NCBI GenBank assembly: GCA_035534495.1
Contig: DATLRW010000115.1
Coordinates: forward strand, 1 to 23,412
Source: JAKASX01 sp035534495
GTDB lineage: Bacteria; Acidobacteriota; Terriglobia; Acidiferrales; UBA7541
DNA length: 23,412 nucleotides
Reading direction: 5' to 3'
Shown: positions 15,536 through 23,220 of the stretch, piece by piece
Layout of the letters: each line of letters opens with the position of its first letter
How positions within the stretch are numbered: the first letter of the stretch is position 1
The notes under the pieces: model-generated
The model's input: only the letters and a program-made list of their open reading frames with translations
Databases searched by the model: none
Told to the model about the DNA's origin: nothing
Made by a program: the position numbers and the translations under genes

Positions 15536-15604
15536 CGTTATTTCCGAGCCCGTTATTGCCGAGCCCTATTTCCGAGCCCCGTTTCCGAGCCCTATTTCTG
15601 AGCG
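15536..15604. repeat. Degenerate tandem repeat, five units of 13-15 bp
   Basis: Five adjoining copies of a TATTTCCGAGCC-type unit start at 15536, 15551, 15566, 15579 and 15592. The first two are 15 bp and the rest 13 bp, and each differs slightly. They sit 35 nt upstream of the acyl-CoA dehydrogenase start, in the divergent region shared with the methyltransferase. They could be binding sites or slippage-generated sequence. Confidence 0.8.
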
Positions 15605-15647
15605 ATGCTAGCACGCCCGGCGCGCCGCTCCCAACCCGCCGCTCCAT

Positions 15648-15691
15648 CGGGAACCGGGCGGGAACCGGGCGGGAACCGGACGGGAACCGCT
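15648..15691. repeat. Tandem repeat of an 11-bp unit, four copies
   Basis: CGGGAACCGGG is repeated at 15648, 15659, 15670 and 15681, perfectly for two copies and with one and two differences in the third and fourth. It lies between the other repeat array and the methyltransferase gene. There is no spacer, so it is not CRISPR-like. Confidence 0.85.
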
Positions 15692-15742
15692 TCGCCTGCT
15701 ACCATAGAGACAGGTGAATTCGCATTGTCCGAGGAGGACAGG

Positions 15743-16765
15743 ATGTCCGCTCCGCACAGTTCCAGCCGGCCCCTTCCGGGGCCGCAGCGTTTCCAGCAGA
15801 TGCATTTCTCTTTCGCAGCCGAACGCGTTTTGTCGGCTTCCTTGCAGCTGAACGTCTTCTCCACCATCGCCGCCGGCAAGCAATCGGCAACGGAGATCGC
15901 CGCGGCCACCGGGGCATCCGAGCGCGGCATGCGCATGCTGCTCAACGCGCTGGTCGCCTTCGAGCTGCTGGGCAAACGCGACGGGGCCTACGAGCTGACC
16001 GCGGACGCCGAGCGCTATCTGGTACGGGAAAGCCCGGACTACATGGGCGCGATGTTCGAAAGCGACGAAATGTGGGACACGTGGAAAAACCTGGCCGAAG
16101 CGGTGCGCCTGGGCGCATCTCCCCGCTCGATCAACCGGCACGAAGTGGCCGAGGCATTTTTCCCCACCCTGATCCGCACGCTGCACATATCCAACCGCGA
16201 ACCGGCGCGCCGTCTGGCCGCGCAGATCGTCCGGCCCGGCGCGACAGCGGGACTGCGCGTGCTGGACATCGGCTGCGGGTCGGGGGTCTGGAGCCTGGCC
16301 GTGGCCGCGGCCGATCCGGAAGCGCGCGTGGTCGCGCTCGACCTTCCCAAGGTGCTCGAATCCACCCGCCGGTTCGTGGCCGCCGAATCCATGAGCGAGC
16401 GCTACGAATTCATTCCCGGCGATTTTCAAGACTTCGAATATCCCGCGGGAAAATTCGATCTGGCGATCCTCGGAAACATCGTTCATGCGGAAAACGAAAC
16501 CCGGACGCGCCGCCTCTTTTCGCAAATCCACCGCGCGCTCGGCCCCGCCGGACGCCTGGCGATCATCGACATGATCCCCAACGAAGAGCGCACCGGCCCG
16601 CCGTTCCCGGTTCTCTTCGCGCTGAACATGCTGCTTCACACCGACGAGGGCAACACCTACACGATGTCTCAATATGGGAACTGGCTTGCCGGGGCCGGGT
16701 TCGCGGGCGTTGAAACCGTCGACATCGCCTCCCACTCCCCGGCGATCGTCGCAACGAAATCGTAG
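15743..16765 (+). CDS. SAM-dependent methyltransferase with N-terminal dimerisation domain
   Basis: This 340-residue protein has the two-part build of caffeate/hydroxyindole O-methyltransferase-like enzymes. A winged-helix dimerisation region (residues 20-95; FAAERVLSASLQLNVFSTIA, then SATEIAAATGASERGMRMLL) precedes a Rossmann methyltransferase domain with motif I VLDIGCGSGVWSLAVAAADP (173-192), the acidic end of strand 2 VVALDLP (D200) and GDFQDFEYPAGKFDLAILGN (226-245). Substrate is unknown; no biosynthetic cluster surrounds it. The open frame extends upstream to 15605, but GAGGAGG (15731-15737) lies 5 nt before the ATG at 15743 and the upstream part is repeat-derived, so 15743 is the start. 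It converges on the LytTR gene with about 105 nt between them. Confidence 0.88.
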   Translation: MSAPHSSSRPLPGPQRFQQMHFSFAAERVLSASLQLNVFSTIAAGKQSATEIAAATGASERGMRMLLNALVAFELLGKRDGAYELTADAERYLVRESPDYMGAMFESDEMWDTWKNLAEAVRLGASPRSINRHEVAEAFFPTLIRTLHISNREPARRLAAQIVRPGATAGLRVLDIGCGSGVWSLAVAAADPEARVVALDLPKVLESTRRFVAAESMSERYEFIPGDFQDFEYPAGKFDLAILGNIVHAENETRTRRLFSQIHRALGPAGRLAIIDMIPNEERTGPPFPVLFALNMLLHTDEGNTYTMSQYGNWLAGAGFAGVETVDIASHSPAIVATKS

Positions 16766-16870
16766 AACACAAGAAGGAAGAAGCCGGCGCACAACCGAGG
16801 TCTTGCGAGGTCTTGCGGAATTCGCGGCCGGGGAACCGCGGGCCATGATCAACGACTACAGGGCCGAGGG
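16766..16870. other. Convergent intergenic region with small repeat and hairpin
   Basis: AGGTCTTGCG occurs twice in direct tandem at about 16799-16818 and is followed by CGCGG...CCGCG, a short GC hairpin. No T-run accompanies it, so it is only a possible termination structure between the two convergent genes. Confidence 0.3.
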
Positions 16871-17662
16871 CTACAGTTTGAACAGTTCGCGCAGGCGCCG
16901 CGTCTGCGTGCGGCTGACGGGCACTTCGCTCTGGCGCCGGTCGGCCATGCGAAGCATATAGCTCGACTTGAACCAGGGCACCACTTCCTTGATGTGGTTG
17001 ATGTTCACCAGATGAGAGCGGTGCGGGCGCCAGAAGGAATCCGAGTCGAGCGTGGTTTGCAGATCCTCGATCGTCCGGAAATTCGACACCCCTTCCAGCT
17101 CGCGCGTGCAGACCGAGATCACTCCCTCGTCAATCGCCGCGCAGACGATATCGTCGGCCGAAACGAGTAGAAGCCGGCCGGCGACTTTCAGCAGAAGCTT
17201 GGCCGGCGGGGCCGGCTTGGGCGCCGCGAGTTGTTCGAGCAGCGCATCGAGCCGGTGCGCGGAGGGGGAAGGTCCTTCGATCACCCGCCGCGCCCGTTCG
17301 ATCGCCTTGGCGATTCGATCCCGGTCGAACGGCTTGAGAACGTAGTCGACCGCGTTCACCTCGAAGGCGTGCACGGCGTAGCTGTCGAATGCGGTGGCAA
17401 AAATCACGTGCGGAACCGGCAGCTTCAGCTCCACGACCTTGCGCAGCACCCCGAAGCCGTCCAGGCCCGGCATCTGCACGTCCAGAAAAATCAGGTCGGG
17501 GGCGTGTTCCTTGATCAGAGCGACGGCTTCCAGCCCGTTTCTGCCCTGGCCGATGACGCGAATTTCCGCGAAACTCTTGAGCAGATAGGCGAGTTCCTCG
17601 CGGGCAGGCTTCTCATCGTCGACGATCAATGCGTTGATCTGCGCGGTCTGCGTGGGAGTCAC
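16871..17662 (-). CDS. LytTR-family response regulator
   Basis: This is a two-component response regulator that binds DNA through a LytTR domain. The receiver (residues 10-125) has the acidic pair D15-D16, the phospho-accepting D61 in LIFLDVQMPGLDGF, T90 in FATAFDSYAVHAFEVNAVDY, and K110 in VLKPFD. The LytTR domain (about 153-263) contains DSFWRPHRSHLVNINHIKEV. Length (263 aa) is standard. The open frame continues far upstream, but GTG 17662 begins just before the receiver and sits 6 nt after a TATACT box with a TTGCGG -35. No sensor kinase is adjacent, so it is an orphan; LytTR systems in Acidobacteriota often pair with LytS/YehU-like kinases encoded elsewhere. It diverges from the Nudix gene. 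Confidence 0.92.
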   Translation of the reverse strand: MTPTQTAQINALIVDDEKPAREELAYLLKSFAEIRVIGQGRNGLEAVALIKEHAPDLIFLDVQMPGLDGFGVLRKVVELKLPVPHVIFATAFDSYAVHAFEVNAVDYVLKPFDRDRIAKAIERARRVIEGPSPSAHRLDALLEQLAAPKPAPPAKLLLKVAGRLLLVSADDIVCAAIDEGVISVCTRELEGVSNFRTIEDLQTTLDSDSFWRPHRSHLVNINHIKEVVPWFKSSYMLRMADRRQSEVPVSRTQTRRLRELFKL

Positions 17663-17668
17663 GCAAAA

Positions 17669-17697
17669 AGTATAGGGAACCCGGTGCAGGCCCGCAA
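17669..17697 (-). promoter_or_regulatory. Promoter of the LytTR regulator, start codon at +1
   Basis: On the minus strand TTGCGG (17697-17692), a 17-nt spacer and TATACT (17674-17669) make a good sigma70 pair. The start of transcription would fall on or next to the GTG at 17662, giving a leaderless message. Confidence 0.55.
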
Positions 17698-17870
17698 GAC
17701 CGGCGGCCCCGCCGGGAATGCCCGGGCGGGTTTCATCATCGGCTCGGCCGCATATGTCCCATGGCCCGCACGCGCGCCGGCCGGGTTTGCATACTATAGT
17801 GGCGAATTCAAACTCTTGGCGCCCGGAGCGGTTGCGCCGGCCGCCGCAAAGCCTCGATGGGGGAGACCAG

Positions 17871-18455
17871 ATGAAAGACAAACGCAGCCAGCAAGCCCGC
17901 GTCATGAAAAGCCGCCTGGTGTATCACGGCCCGCTCTTTGACGTGAAGCGCGAACAGGTGCGCGAGCCCGGAGGAGTCGTGGCGTCGCGCGACATTGTCG
18001 TCCATCGCGGCTCGATCGTGCTCGTTCCGGTGCTCGATGACGGCCGCATCCTGATGGTTCGCCAATACCGTCATGCCATGGGCCAGTTTCTTTGGGAACT
18101 GGTGGCCGGAGGAATCGAGCCCGGCGAGCGCCCCGCCGCTGCCGCCGCGCGCGAACTCATCGAGGAAACCGGATACACGGGCCGGCGCTTTCGCCGCCTC
18201 ACGGAGTTTTTCCCCACGCCCGGGTTCGTCAGCGAACGCATGGTGATCTATCTCGTGAAAAATTTGTGCGCGGGAACGGCGCGGCCCGAAGCGGACGAAA
18301 AACTCCGCGTCGGCGCTTTCGCCCTGTCCGATCTCGAGCGCAAAATCCGCCGCGGCGTTATCCGGGACGGCAAAAGCATCGCCGGCATTCTGTTCTACGC
18401 CCGTTTCGCCGCCCCTCGCTCCGGCCGTCTCGCCAAATCGTCCACGGCATCTTGA
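17871..18455 (+). CDS. Nudix hydrolase, ADP-ribose pyrophosphatase-like
   Basis: Nudix enzymes of this type hydrolyse nucleoside diphosphates linked to another group, typically ADP-ribose to AMP and ribose 5-phosphate. The 194-residue protein has the complete Nudix box G-x5-E-x7-RE-x2-EE-x-G: GGIEPGERPAAAAARELIEE followed by TGY. The N-terminal strand (SRLVYHGPLFDVKREQV) and DDGRILMVRQYRHAMGQFLW match the ADPRase/NudF group, including the conserved QYR and WE. The real substrate is not certain. ATG 17871 is chosen over an upstream frame because GGGGGAG (17859-17865) lies 5 nt before it. A TATAGT (17795-17800) about 70 nt upstream is a weak -10 without a matching -35. The csp promoter overlaps its stop codon. 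Confidence 0.9.
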   Translation: MKDKRSQQARVMKSRLVYHGPLFDVKREQVREPGGVVASRDIVVHRGSIVLVPVLDDGRILMVRQYRHAMGQFLWELVAGGIEPGERPAAAAARELIEETGYTGRRFRRLTEFFPTPGFVSERMVIYLVKNLCAGTARPEADEKLRVGAFALSDLERKIRRGVIRDGKSIAGILFYARFAAPRSGRLAKSSTAS

Positions 18456-18479
18456 CACTTCCCTCCGCTTTGATAAACT
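18452..18479 (+). promoter_or_regulatory. Promoter of the cold-shock gene
   Basis: A perfect TTGACA (18452-18457), 16-nt spacer and TAAACT (18474-18479). The -35 overlaps the stop codon of the Nudix gene. The predicted start near 18486 leaves a leader of about 74 nt before the csp ATG, in contrast to the leaderless promoters nearby. Confidence 0.6.
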
Positions 18480-18559
18480 CTGCCGCGTTTTTCACGGAAG
18501 AGGGGCCCCGTCGCGAGTGGGCCGCCTCTTTTCCGCAAAATCGGGAGCGGAGCGGAAGG

Positions 18560-18784
18560 ATGAGCGAGGGAGAAAAGGAGCGGGTAACCGGTCAGGTCAA
18601 GTGGTTCAACAACGCCAAGGGTTACGGATTCATCGGGCGGGACGGCGGCAACGATATCTTCGTGCACTATAGCGCGATCGTCGGAGACGGATATCGCAGC
18701 TTGCAGGAGGGCGAGGCCGTCCAATTCGACATCGTGCAAGGACAAAAGGGTCCGCAGGCCGCCAACGTCATGCGAATTTCCTGA
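18560..18784 (+). CDS. Cold-shock domain protein (CspA family)
   Basis: The 74-residue protein is a single OB-fold cold-shock domain that binds single-stranded RNA or DNA and acts as an RNA chaperone. It has the KWFNNAKGYGFIGRD stretch with the RNP1 motif (20-25), the RNP2-like DIFVHYS (32-38), SLQEGEAVQFDIVQGQKGPQ and the final AANVM. The N-terminus is a few residues longer and more acidic (MSEGEKERVT) than E. coli CspA. The ATG at 18560 is preceded by GGAG about 7 nt upstream; an extension of the frame further upstream lies in the leader and Nudix gene and is spurious. It follows the Nudix gene by 104 nt but has its own promoter. Confidence 0.95.
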   Translation: MSEGEKERVTGQVKWFNNAKGYGFIGRDGGNDIFVHYSAIVGDGYRSLQEGEAVQFDIVQGQKGPQAANVMRIS

Positions 18785-18863
18785 GATTCCAACACCACCT
18801 GTAGCTCCACGGACGGGCCGCGCCGCGTCTCTTGCATCCGCGACCGCGACGCCCATCTGTGTC

Positions 18864-18890
18864 TTGTCCCCTTCCCCGACTCACTATAAG
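18864..18890 (+). promoter_or_regulatory. Promoter of polX, leaderless type
   Basis: TTGTCC (18864-18869), a short 15-nt spacer and TATAAG (18885-18890). The -10 ends 8 nt before the ATG at 18899, so transcription would start within 2-3 nt of it. No Shine-Dalgarno sequence lies between. Confidence 0.45.
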
Positions 18891-18898
18891 ATGCGGCC

Positions 18899-20680
18899 AT
18901 GGAAAACCGGGAAGTCGCGCGCATCCTTCTCCAGACCGCCCAACTGCTGGAAATCGACGGCGCTCCCGTCGGCCGCTACCGGAGTTACGAACGGGCCGCC
19001 GAATTGCTCTCCAACATCTCCGAGCGCGTCGAGGACCTGGCGGGCGATCCGAAACAACTGATGGAATTGCCCGGCATCGGCGAGGGCCTCGCCGGGCATA
19101 TCCAGGAAATTCTCAAGACCGGCGATTACAGCCTCCGCCGCAAGCTGCTGAATAAATATCCCGAAACCATTCTCCACCTGCTCGACCTGCAATCGCTCGG
19201 ACCGAAAAAGGTCGCGCTCATCTGGAAGCGGTTTCACGCCGGCACCGTGGAAGAGGTCGCCCGTCTGGCTCGCGAAGGAAAGCTGCGCGCCCTGGCCGGC
19301 TTCGGCGAGAAAAGCGAGCAGAATATTTTGCGGGCCGCCGAAACGCTTCAGAAGACCGCCGGGCGTTTTCTGATCCACGTGGCCGACGAAACCGCCCAGG
19401 CCCTCGTCGCTCATATCCGGAAGCTCGGCCGCGCGGTCGATTCGGTCGACGTGGCCGGATCGTTGCGGCGCCGGAAGGAGACGATCGGCGATCTCGATCT
19501 GCTCGTCAGCCTGCCGGGCGGCCGGGCGGGGGAGACAGCGGCCGCGTCGCTCGCCGATCATATCCTGGAATTTCCCGGGATCGAGCAGCTTCTGGCTCGC
19601 GGCGAAAATAAAATCAGTTTCCGCCTGGACAGCGGGCTGCAGGTGGACGTTCGTCTGCTCGAAACCAGGCACCGCGGCGCCGCTCTGCTCTATTTCACGG
19701 GATCGAAGGAACACAACGTCACCCTGCGCGGCCGCGCCAACAAGATGGGGTACACGCTGAACGAATACGCCCTGGCCACGCTCGAAGGCGAGCGCCCGGT
19801 GGCGAGCGAGACCGAAGCGGCCATCTACAAAAAGCTGGGCCTCGCGTTCATCGAACCGGAACTGCGGGAAAACACCGGGGAAATCGAAGCGGCGGAAAAG
19901 AAGCGCCTGCCGGAACTGGTCGAGCTCGGCGACATCCGGGGCGACCTGCAAATGCATACGGTCGCCAGCGACGGCCGCAACACGATCGAGGAAATGGCGC
20001 AGGCGGCTGCGCGGCTGGGCTACCAGTACATCGCCCTCACCGACCATTCGAAAGCCGTCACCGTCGCCAACGGGCTCGACGAAAAGCGCACCGTCGAGCA
20101 GATCCGTCGGATCGCCGACGCCGCCCGGAAAATCGACGGGATTCATCTGCTGGCCGGGAGCGAAGTCGATATTCTGAAAAACGGCCGCCTTGATCTGGAC
20201 GACGAGGTGCTCGCGCAGCTCGACGTGGTCGTTTGCTCGGTCCACTCCTTCATGAACATGGAGCGCGGCGCGATGACCGAGCGCCTGCTCGCCGCCATCG
20301 AAAATCCGTATACGCAAATCATCGCCCACCCCACCGGGCGGCTTCTGCTGCGTCGCGAGGCTTTCCCCTACGATATGGAAAAAATTCTCGACGCCGCCGG
20401 CAAGCACGGCGTGGCGATGGAATGCAACGCCTATCCCGACCGGCTCGACCTGAACGACGTCCACTTGCGCATGGCCAAGGAGCGCGGCGTCAAAATTACG
20501 ATTTCCACCGACGCGCACACCACGAAGAACCTCGAATACATGAAGTACGGGGTGGGCATGGCGCGGCGCGGCTGGATCGAGCGCCGGGACGTCCTGAATA
20601 CCCTGCCCTATGCCGAATTCAGGCGCGCGCTGCGCCCCAAACCGGGCGCCCGCCGCACCCCTCGCCGCAAAAGCGCCTGA
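18899..20680 (+). CDS. polX: DNA polymerase/3'-5' exonuclease PolX
   Basis: PolX is a family X DNA polymerase with a C-terminal PHP nuclease domain, used in base excision and gap repair. The 593 residues run: 8-kDa-like N-terminal domain and helix-hairpin-helix (ELPGIGEGLAGHIQEIL, 56-72), a second hairpin region (LQSLGPKKVALIWKRF), the polymerase palm with GSLRRRKETIGDLDLLVS (187-204; metal ligands D198 and D200) and VDVRL (D250), thumb FTGSKEHNVTLRGRANKMG, then PHP with GDLQMHTVASDGRNT (348-362; H353, D358), ALTDHSKAV, AGSEVDIL, VVCSVHSFM, IAHPTGR and STDAHTT. All metal-binding motifs are intact, so both activities are expected. Length is typical of the bacterial enzyme. The gene seems to form its own unit after csp. 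Confidence 0.96.
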   Translation: MENREVARILLQTAQLLEIDGAPVGRYRSYERAAELLSNISERVEDLAGDPKQLMELPGIGEGLAGHIQEILKTGDYSLRRKLLNKYPETILHLLDLQSLGPKKVALIWKRFHAGTVEEVARLAREGKLRALAGFGEKSEQNILRAAETLQKTAGRFLIHVADETAQALVAHIRKLGRAVDSVDVAGSLRRRKETIGDLDLLVSLPGGRAGETAAASLADHILEFPGIEQLLARGENKISFRLDSGLQVDVRLLETRHRGAALLYFTGSKEHNVTLRGRANKMGYTLNEYALATLEGERPVASETEAAIYKKLGLAFIEPELRENTGEIEAAEKKRLPELVELGDIRGDLQMHTVASDGRNTIEEMAQAAARLGYQYIALTDHSKAVTVANGLDEKRTVEQIRRIADAARKIDGIHLLAGSEVDILKNGRLDLDDEVLAQLDVVVCSVHSFMNMERGAMTERLLAAIENPYTQIIAHPTGRLLLRREAFPYDMEKILDAAGKHGVAMECNAYPDRLDLNDVHLRMAKERGVKITISTDAHTTKNLEYMKYGVGMARRGWIERRDVLNTLPYAEFRRALRPKPGARRTPRRKSA

Positions 20681-20695
20681 ATCCTTTTCCGGGGA

Positions 20696-21453
20696 TTATC
20701 CCTGAACGCCGGCCGCCCCGACGCTTTCATTGCGGGTCTCGGCCAACTGCTCCCTGATTTTCCGGCGCGCCGTGATCGCCGAGAGCACCAGCAGGCGGTC
20801 TGCCTCCGCCAGCAGGGTTCCAGGCTCCGGCAGGACCACTTTTCCATTGCGCAAAATGGCGACTAGCTCGACCGGCTCCGGAACCATCCAATCGTCAAAG
20901 GTTTGGAGGGGCTGCCCGCACAGAGAGCTTCCCCGCGGCAGGATGCCGATGCTCAATTCGCGACGCATGGAGAGTTCGAGTGACACTCCGGAATCGAGCA
21001 AGGCCACCAGGTCGAGGTGTCCCACCTTTGCCGCTCGCGCAATCCCCCGCCCAAAATCTGCGGGAACTTCCAGGCCAGAAGCCCGACGCCCAATCCGCCC
21101 AGGGCCGGCTTCCACGTAGACGGAATCGGCAGCTCGCGGAAGGCGTCGCGCAGCCCGTAGAAAACCATCGGCAGAAGCGTCGCCACCAGTGCGGCAAGGA
21201 CGCCCAGCACCCCGAACCATAGGCATGCAATCGGCTGGTACGCACCGGAAGAACTCGCGGGAAAGGCGAACAGGTGCTGCCAGCTGACGAAAAGTCCATT
21301 GACCGCGTAGGCGGCAATCGAAGCCAGCAGCGTGTAGGCCAGCGCGCCGATAACGCCGAGCAGCACGGCCTCGGCCAGCAAACGGGATTCCCTGAGCTGA
21401 CGTGCGGCGCCGGAAGCGGCGGTGGAGGGAACGTGGTTTGCGCTCTCAGCCAT
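20696..21453 (-). pseudogene. Remnant of a CLC-type chloride channel with an RCK_C-like C-terminal domain
   Basis: Two frames share one decayed gene. From 21453 to about 21043 the frame gives a membrane segment with RLLAEAVLLGVIGALAYTLL, a central LWFGVLGVLAALVATLLPMV helix, and LPIPSTWKPALGGLGVGLLA ending in WKFPQILGGG, which matches the mid-part of CLC channels. The other frame, from about 21046 to 20696, gives LDLVALLDSGVSLELSMRRE and PRGSSLCGQPLQTFDDW followed by a RNGKVVLPEPGTLLAEADRL segment, an RCK_C (TrkA_C) domain. Missing are the first CLC half with its selectivity-filter motifs and all helices after the PQILGGG turn (perhaps 200 residues), so an internal deletion with frameshift at about 21043 is likely. 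It follows polX convergently. CLC identity is from motif memory only. Confidence 0.55.
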
Positions 21454-21751
21454 GGTCCAATTGGCCTGCGTCTCTACTGCAAATTGTTACTTTCGGAAAA
21501 GCGGTCGCGCCGGTAAAGCTTTTGACCCTACTTTGGAGGATGCCATAAACCCTTCACCGGCGCACCCTTCTCCGTATTTCACAACAGAAACGGATGGCTG
21601 AAAATCTATGCTTTTGCCGCTTTTTTCGAGTGAAAAATGCAGAACGAAACCCATCGGCGCGGGCCGCGGGTGGCCGTTTTTCTCTGCCCGACGTTGCAAA
21701 AGCGGCGTCGGTCACGCATGATAGTTTCCTTTGACACATAGCGAGGGGGAC
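21454..21751. other. Intergenic region before ino1, no gene identified
   Basis: This 298-bp stretch is less GC-rich than its surroundings. It contains several A/T-rich patches, an imperfect inverted pair (GCCGCTTTT near 21619 against AAAAGCGGC near 21700) and a 48-codon open frame at 21594-21740 without a clear start context or recognisable motif. No convincing promoter for ino1 was found. It probably holds the upstream control region of ino1. Confidence 0.4.
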
Positions 21752-23083
21752 ATGGTGGAGAAAGAGCAGACACCGCCCCGGCCGAAAATCGCGCCGGCCA
21801 GCGGAACGCTGGGTATTTTGACAGTCGGGTTGGGCGCCGTCGCGACGACTTTCATCGGCGGTGTGGAATTGGTACGCCGCGGCGCGGCACCGGGCGTGGG
21901 ATCGTTGACGGAGATCGGAACCATCCGTTTGGGAAAGCGGACCGAGGGCCGCTCCCCGAAAATCCGCGATTTCGTGCCACTGGCCAAGCTGAACAATCTG
22001 GTCTTCGGCGCCTGGGATATTTTCCCGGACAACGCCTACGAAGCGGCCCGCAAGGCGGGCGTCCTCGAGCAGCCGCATCTGGAGCGGATCAGGCCGTTTC
22101 TCCAAAAAATTCGCCCGATGAAGGGCGCCTTCCAGCGCGATTACGTTCGCCGGCTCGACGGGCCGCACGTCAAGAGCGGCCGGAATAAATTCGCGCTCGC
22201 CGAACAGATTCGCGAGGATATCCGCGCGTTTCGCCGCAAATCGAAGGCCTCGCGCATGGTGGTGATCTGGTGCGCGTCCACCGAGATATACATGAAGCCG
22301 CACAAGGTGCACCGCGACATCGCGAGCTTCGAGCGGGCCATGAAAGAAAATCATCCGGCGATTGCCCCGTCGATGCTCTATGCCTGGGCGGCGCTGAAGG
22401 AAGGCATCCCATTCGCCAACGGCGCGCCGAATCTCACCATCGACATCCCGGCCCTGCAGCAGCTCGCCATGGAAAACCGCGTTCCCGTCGCCGGCAAGGA
22501 CTTCAAGACCGGCCAGACGCTGATGAAAACGATCATCGCTCCCGGCCTGAAGGCGCGGATGATCGGCGTCAATGGGTGGTTTTCGACCAATATCCTGGGC
22601 AACCGGGATGGCGAGGTGCTCGACGATCCCGCCTCGTTCAAGACGAAGGAAGAATCCAAGCTTGGCTCGCTCGAATACATCTTCCAGCCGCACCTCTACG
22701 GCGAACTGTACAACCACATCTACCACAAGGTCCGCATCAACTATTACCCGCCGCGCGGCGACAACAAGGAAGGCTGGGACAACATCGACATCTTCGGCTG
22801 GCTCGGCTACCCGATGCAGATCAAGGTCGATTTTCTCTGTCGCGACTCGGTGCTCGCCGCGCCTCTCGCGCTCGATCTCGCCCTGTTCCTGGATCTGGCG
22901 CAGCGCGCCGGATTGCACGGCATTCAGGAATGGCTGAGCTTCTATTTCAAATCGCCGATGTGCGCGCCCACGCTCTATCCCGAACACGACCTTTTCATCC
23001 AGCTGATGAAGCTCAAGAACACGCTGCGCTGGATGAAGGGCGAAAGCCTGATCACCCATCTGGGCCGCGAATACTACGACTGA
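21752..23083 (+). CDS. ino1: Inositol-3-phosphate synthase (INO1 type)
   Basis: The enzyme cyclises glucose 6-phosphate to inositol 3-phosphate using NAD, the first step to inositol phospholipids and inositol-based osmolytes or thiols. The 443-residue protein has the NAD-binding motif TLGILTVGLGAVATTFIGG (19-37), GRNKFALAEQIREDIRAF, an ASTEIY segment, a substrate region GKDFKTGQTLMKTIIAPGLK and NGWFSTNILGNRDGEVL, and EESKLGSLEYIF. The whole is typical of bacterial and eukaryotic MIPS proteins. An in-frame TTG at 21731 would add seven residues, but GAGGGGG just before ATG 21752 supports the latter. A GC-rich hairpin immediately follows the stop. Confidence 0.93.
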   Translation: MVEKEQTPPRPKIAPASGTLGILTVGLGAVATTFIGGVELVRRGAAPGVGSLTEIGTIRLGKRTEGRSPKIRDFVPLAKLNNLVFGAWDIFPDNAYEAARKAGVLEQPHLERIRPFLQKIRPMKGAFQRDYVRRLDGPHVKSGRNKFALAEQIREDIRAFRRKSKASRMVVIWCASTEIYMKPHKVHRDIASFERAMKENHPAIAPSMLYAWAALKEGIPFANGAPNLTIDIPALQQLAMENRVPVAGKDFKTGQTLMKTIIAPGLKARMIGVNGWFSTNILGNRDGEVLDDPASFKTKEESKLGSLEYIFQPHLYGELYNHIYHKVRINYYPPRGDNKEGWDNIDIFGWLGYPMQIKVDFLCRDSVLAAPLALDLALFLDLAQRAGLHGIQEWLSFYFKSPMCAPTLYPEHDLFIQLMKLKNTLRWMKGESLITHLGREYYD

Positions 23084-23116
23084 CCCGGCGGCGTCCGTAT
23101 CCCGCCGACCGCCGGG
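23084..23116 (+). terminator. Hairpin after ino1, possible terminator
   Basis: CCCGGCGG (23084-23091) pairs with CCGCCGGG (23109-23116), an 8-bp perfect GC stem that begins directly after the stop codon. A proper T-run does not follow (only CTGTTTTGTT about 15 nt on), so rho-independent termination is uncertain. Confidence 0.4.
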
Positions 23117-23186
23117 CCGTCGCCCGATCGCTGTTTTGTTGATGCGACCGTGCAAAAAATTCCATGCTTTTAGGCCCCTCCGACGC

Positions 23187-23215
23187 TTGACGGGAAGATT
23201 CCATTTCGGTATGTT
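23187..23215 (+). promoter_or_regulatory. Promoter of the glutamine synthetase gene
   Basis: TTGACG (23187-23192), a 17-nt spacer and TATGTT (23210-23215), a good sigma70-like pair. The predicted start at about 23222 gives a leader of roughly 40 nt before the glnA ATG. Confidence 0.6.
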
Positions 23216-23220
23216 CGGCC

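Noticed and set aside
15536..15691. CRISPR-like repeat series
   Set aside because: Units are 11-15 bp with no unique spacers and no cas genes nearby; these are plain tandem repeats.
18092..18559. N-terminal extension of the cold-shock protein in the same frame
   Set aside because: It overlaps the Nudix gene in another frame and the csp promoter/leader; the ATG at 18560 gives the normal cold-shock domain.
21731..21736. TTGACA as a -35 for ino1
   Set aside because: A -10 at normal spacing would fall inside the ino1 coding region; it also lies at the optional upstream TTG start.
21594..21740. 48-codon open frame upstream of ino1
   Set aside because: No ribosome-binding site, no recognisable motif and a basic, random-looking composition.
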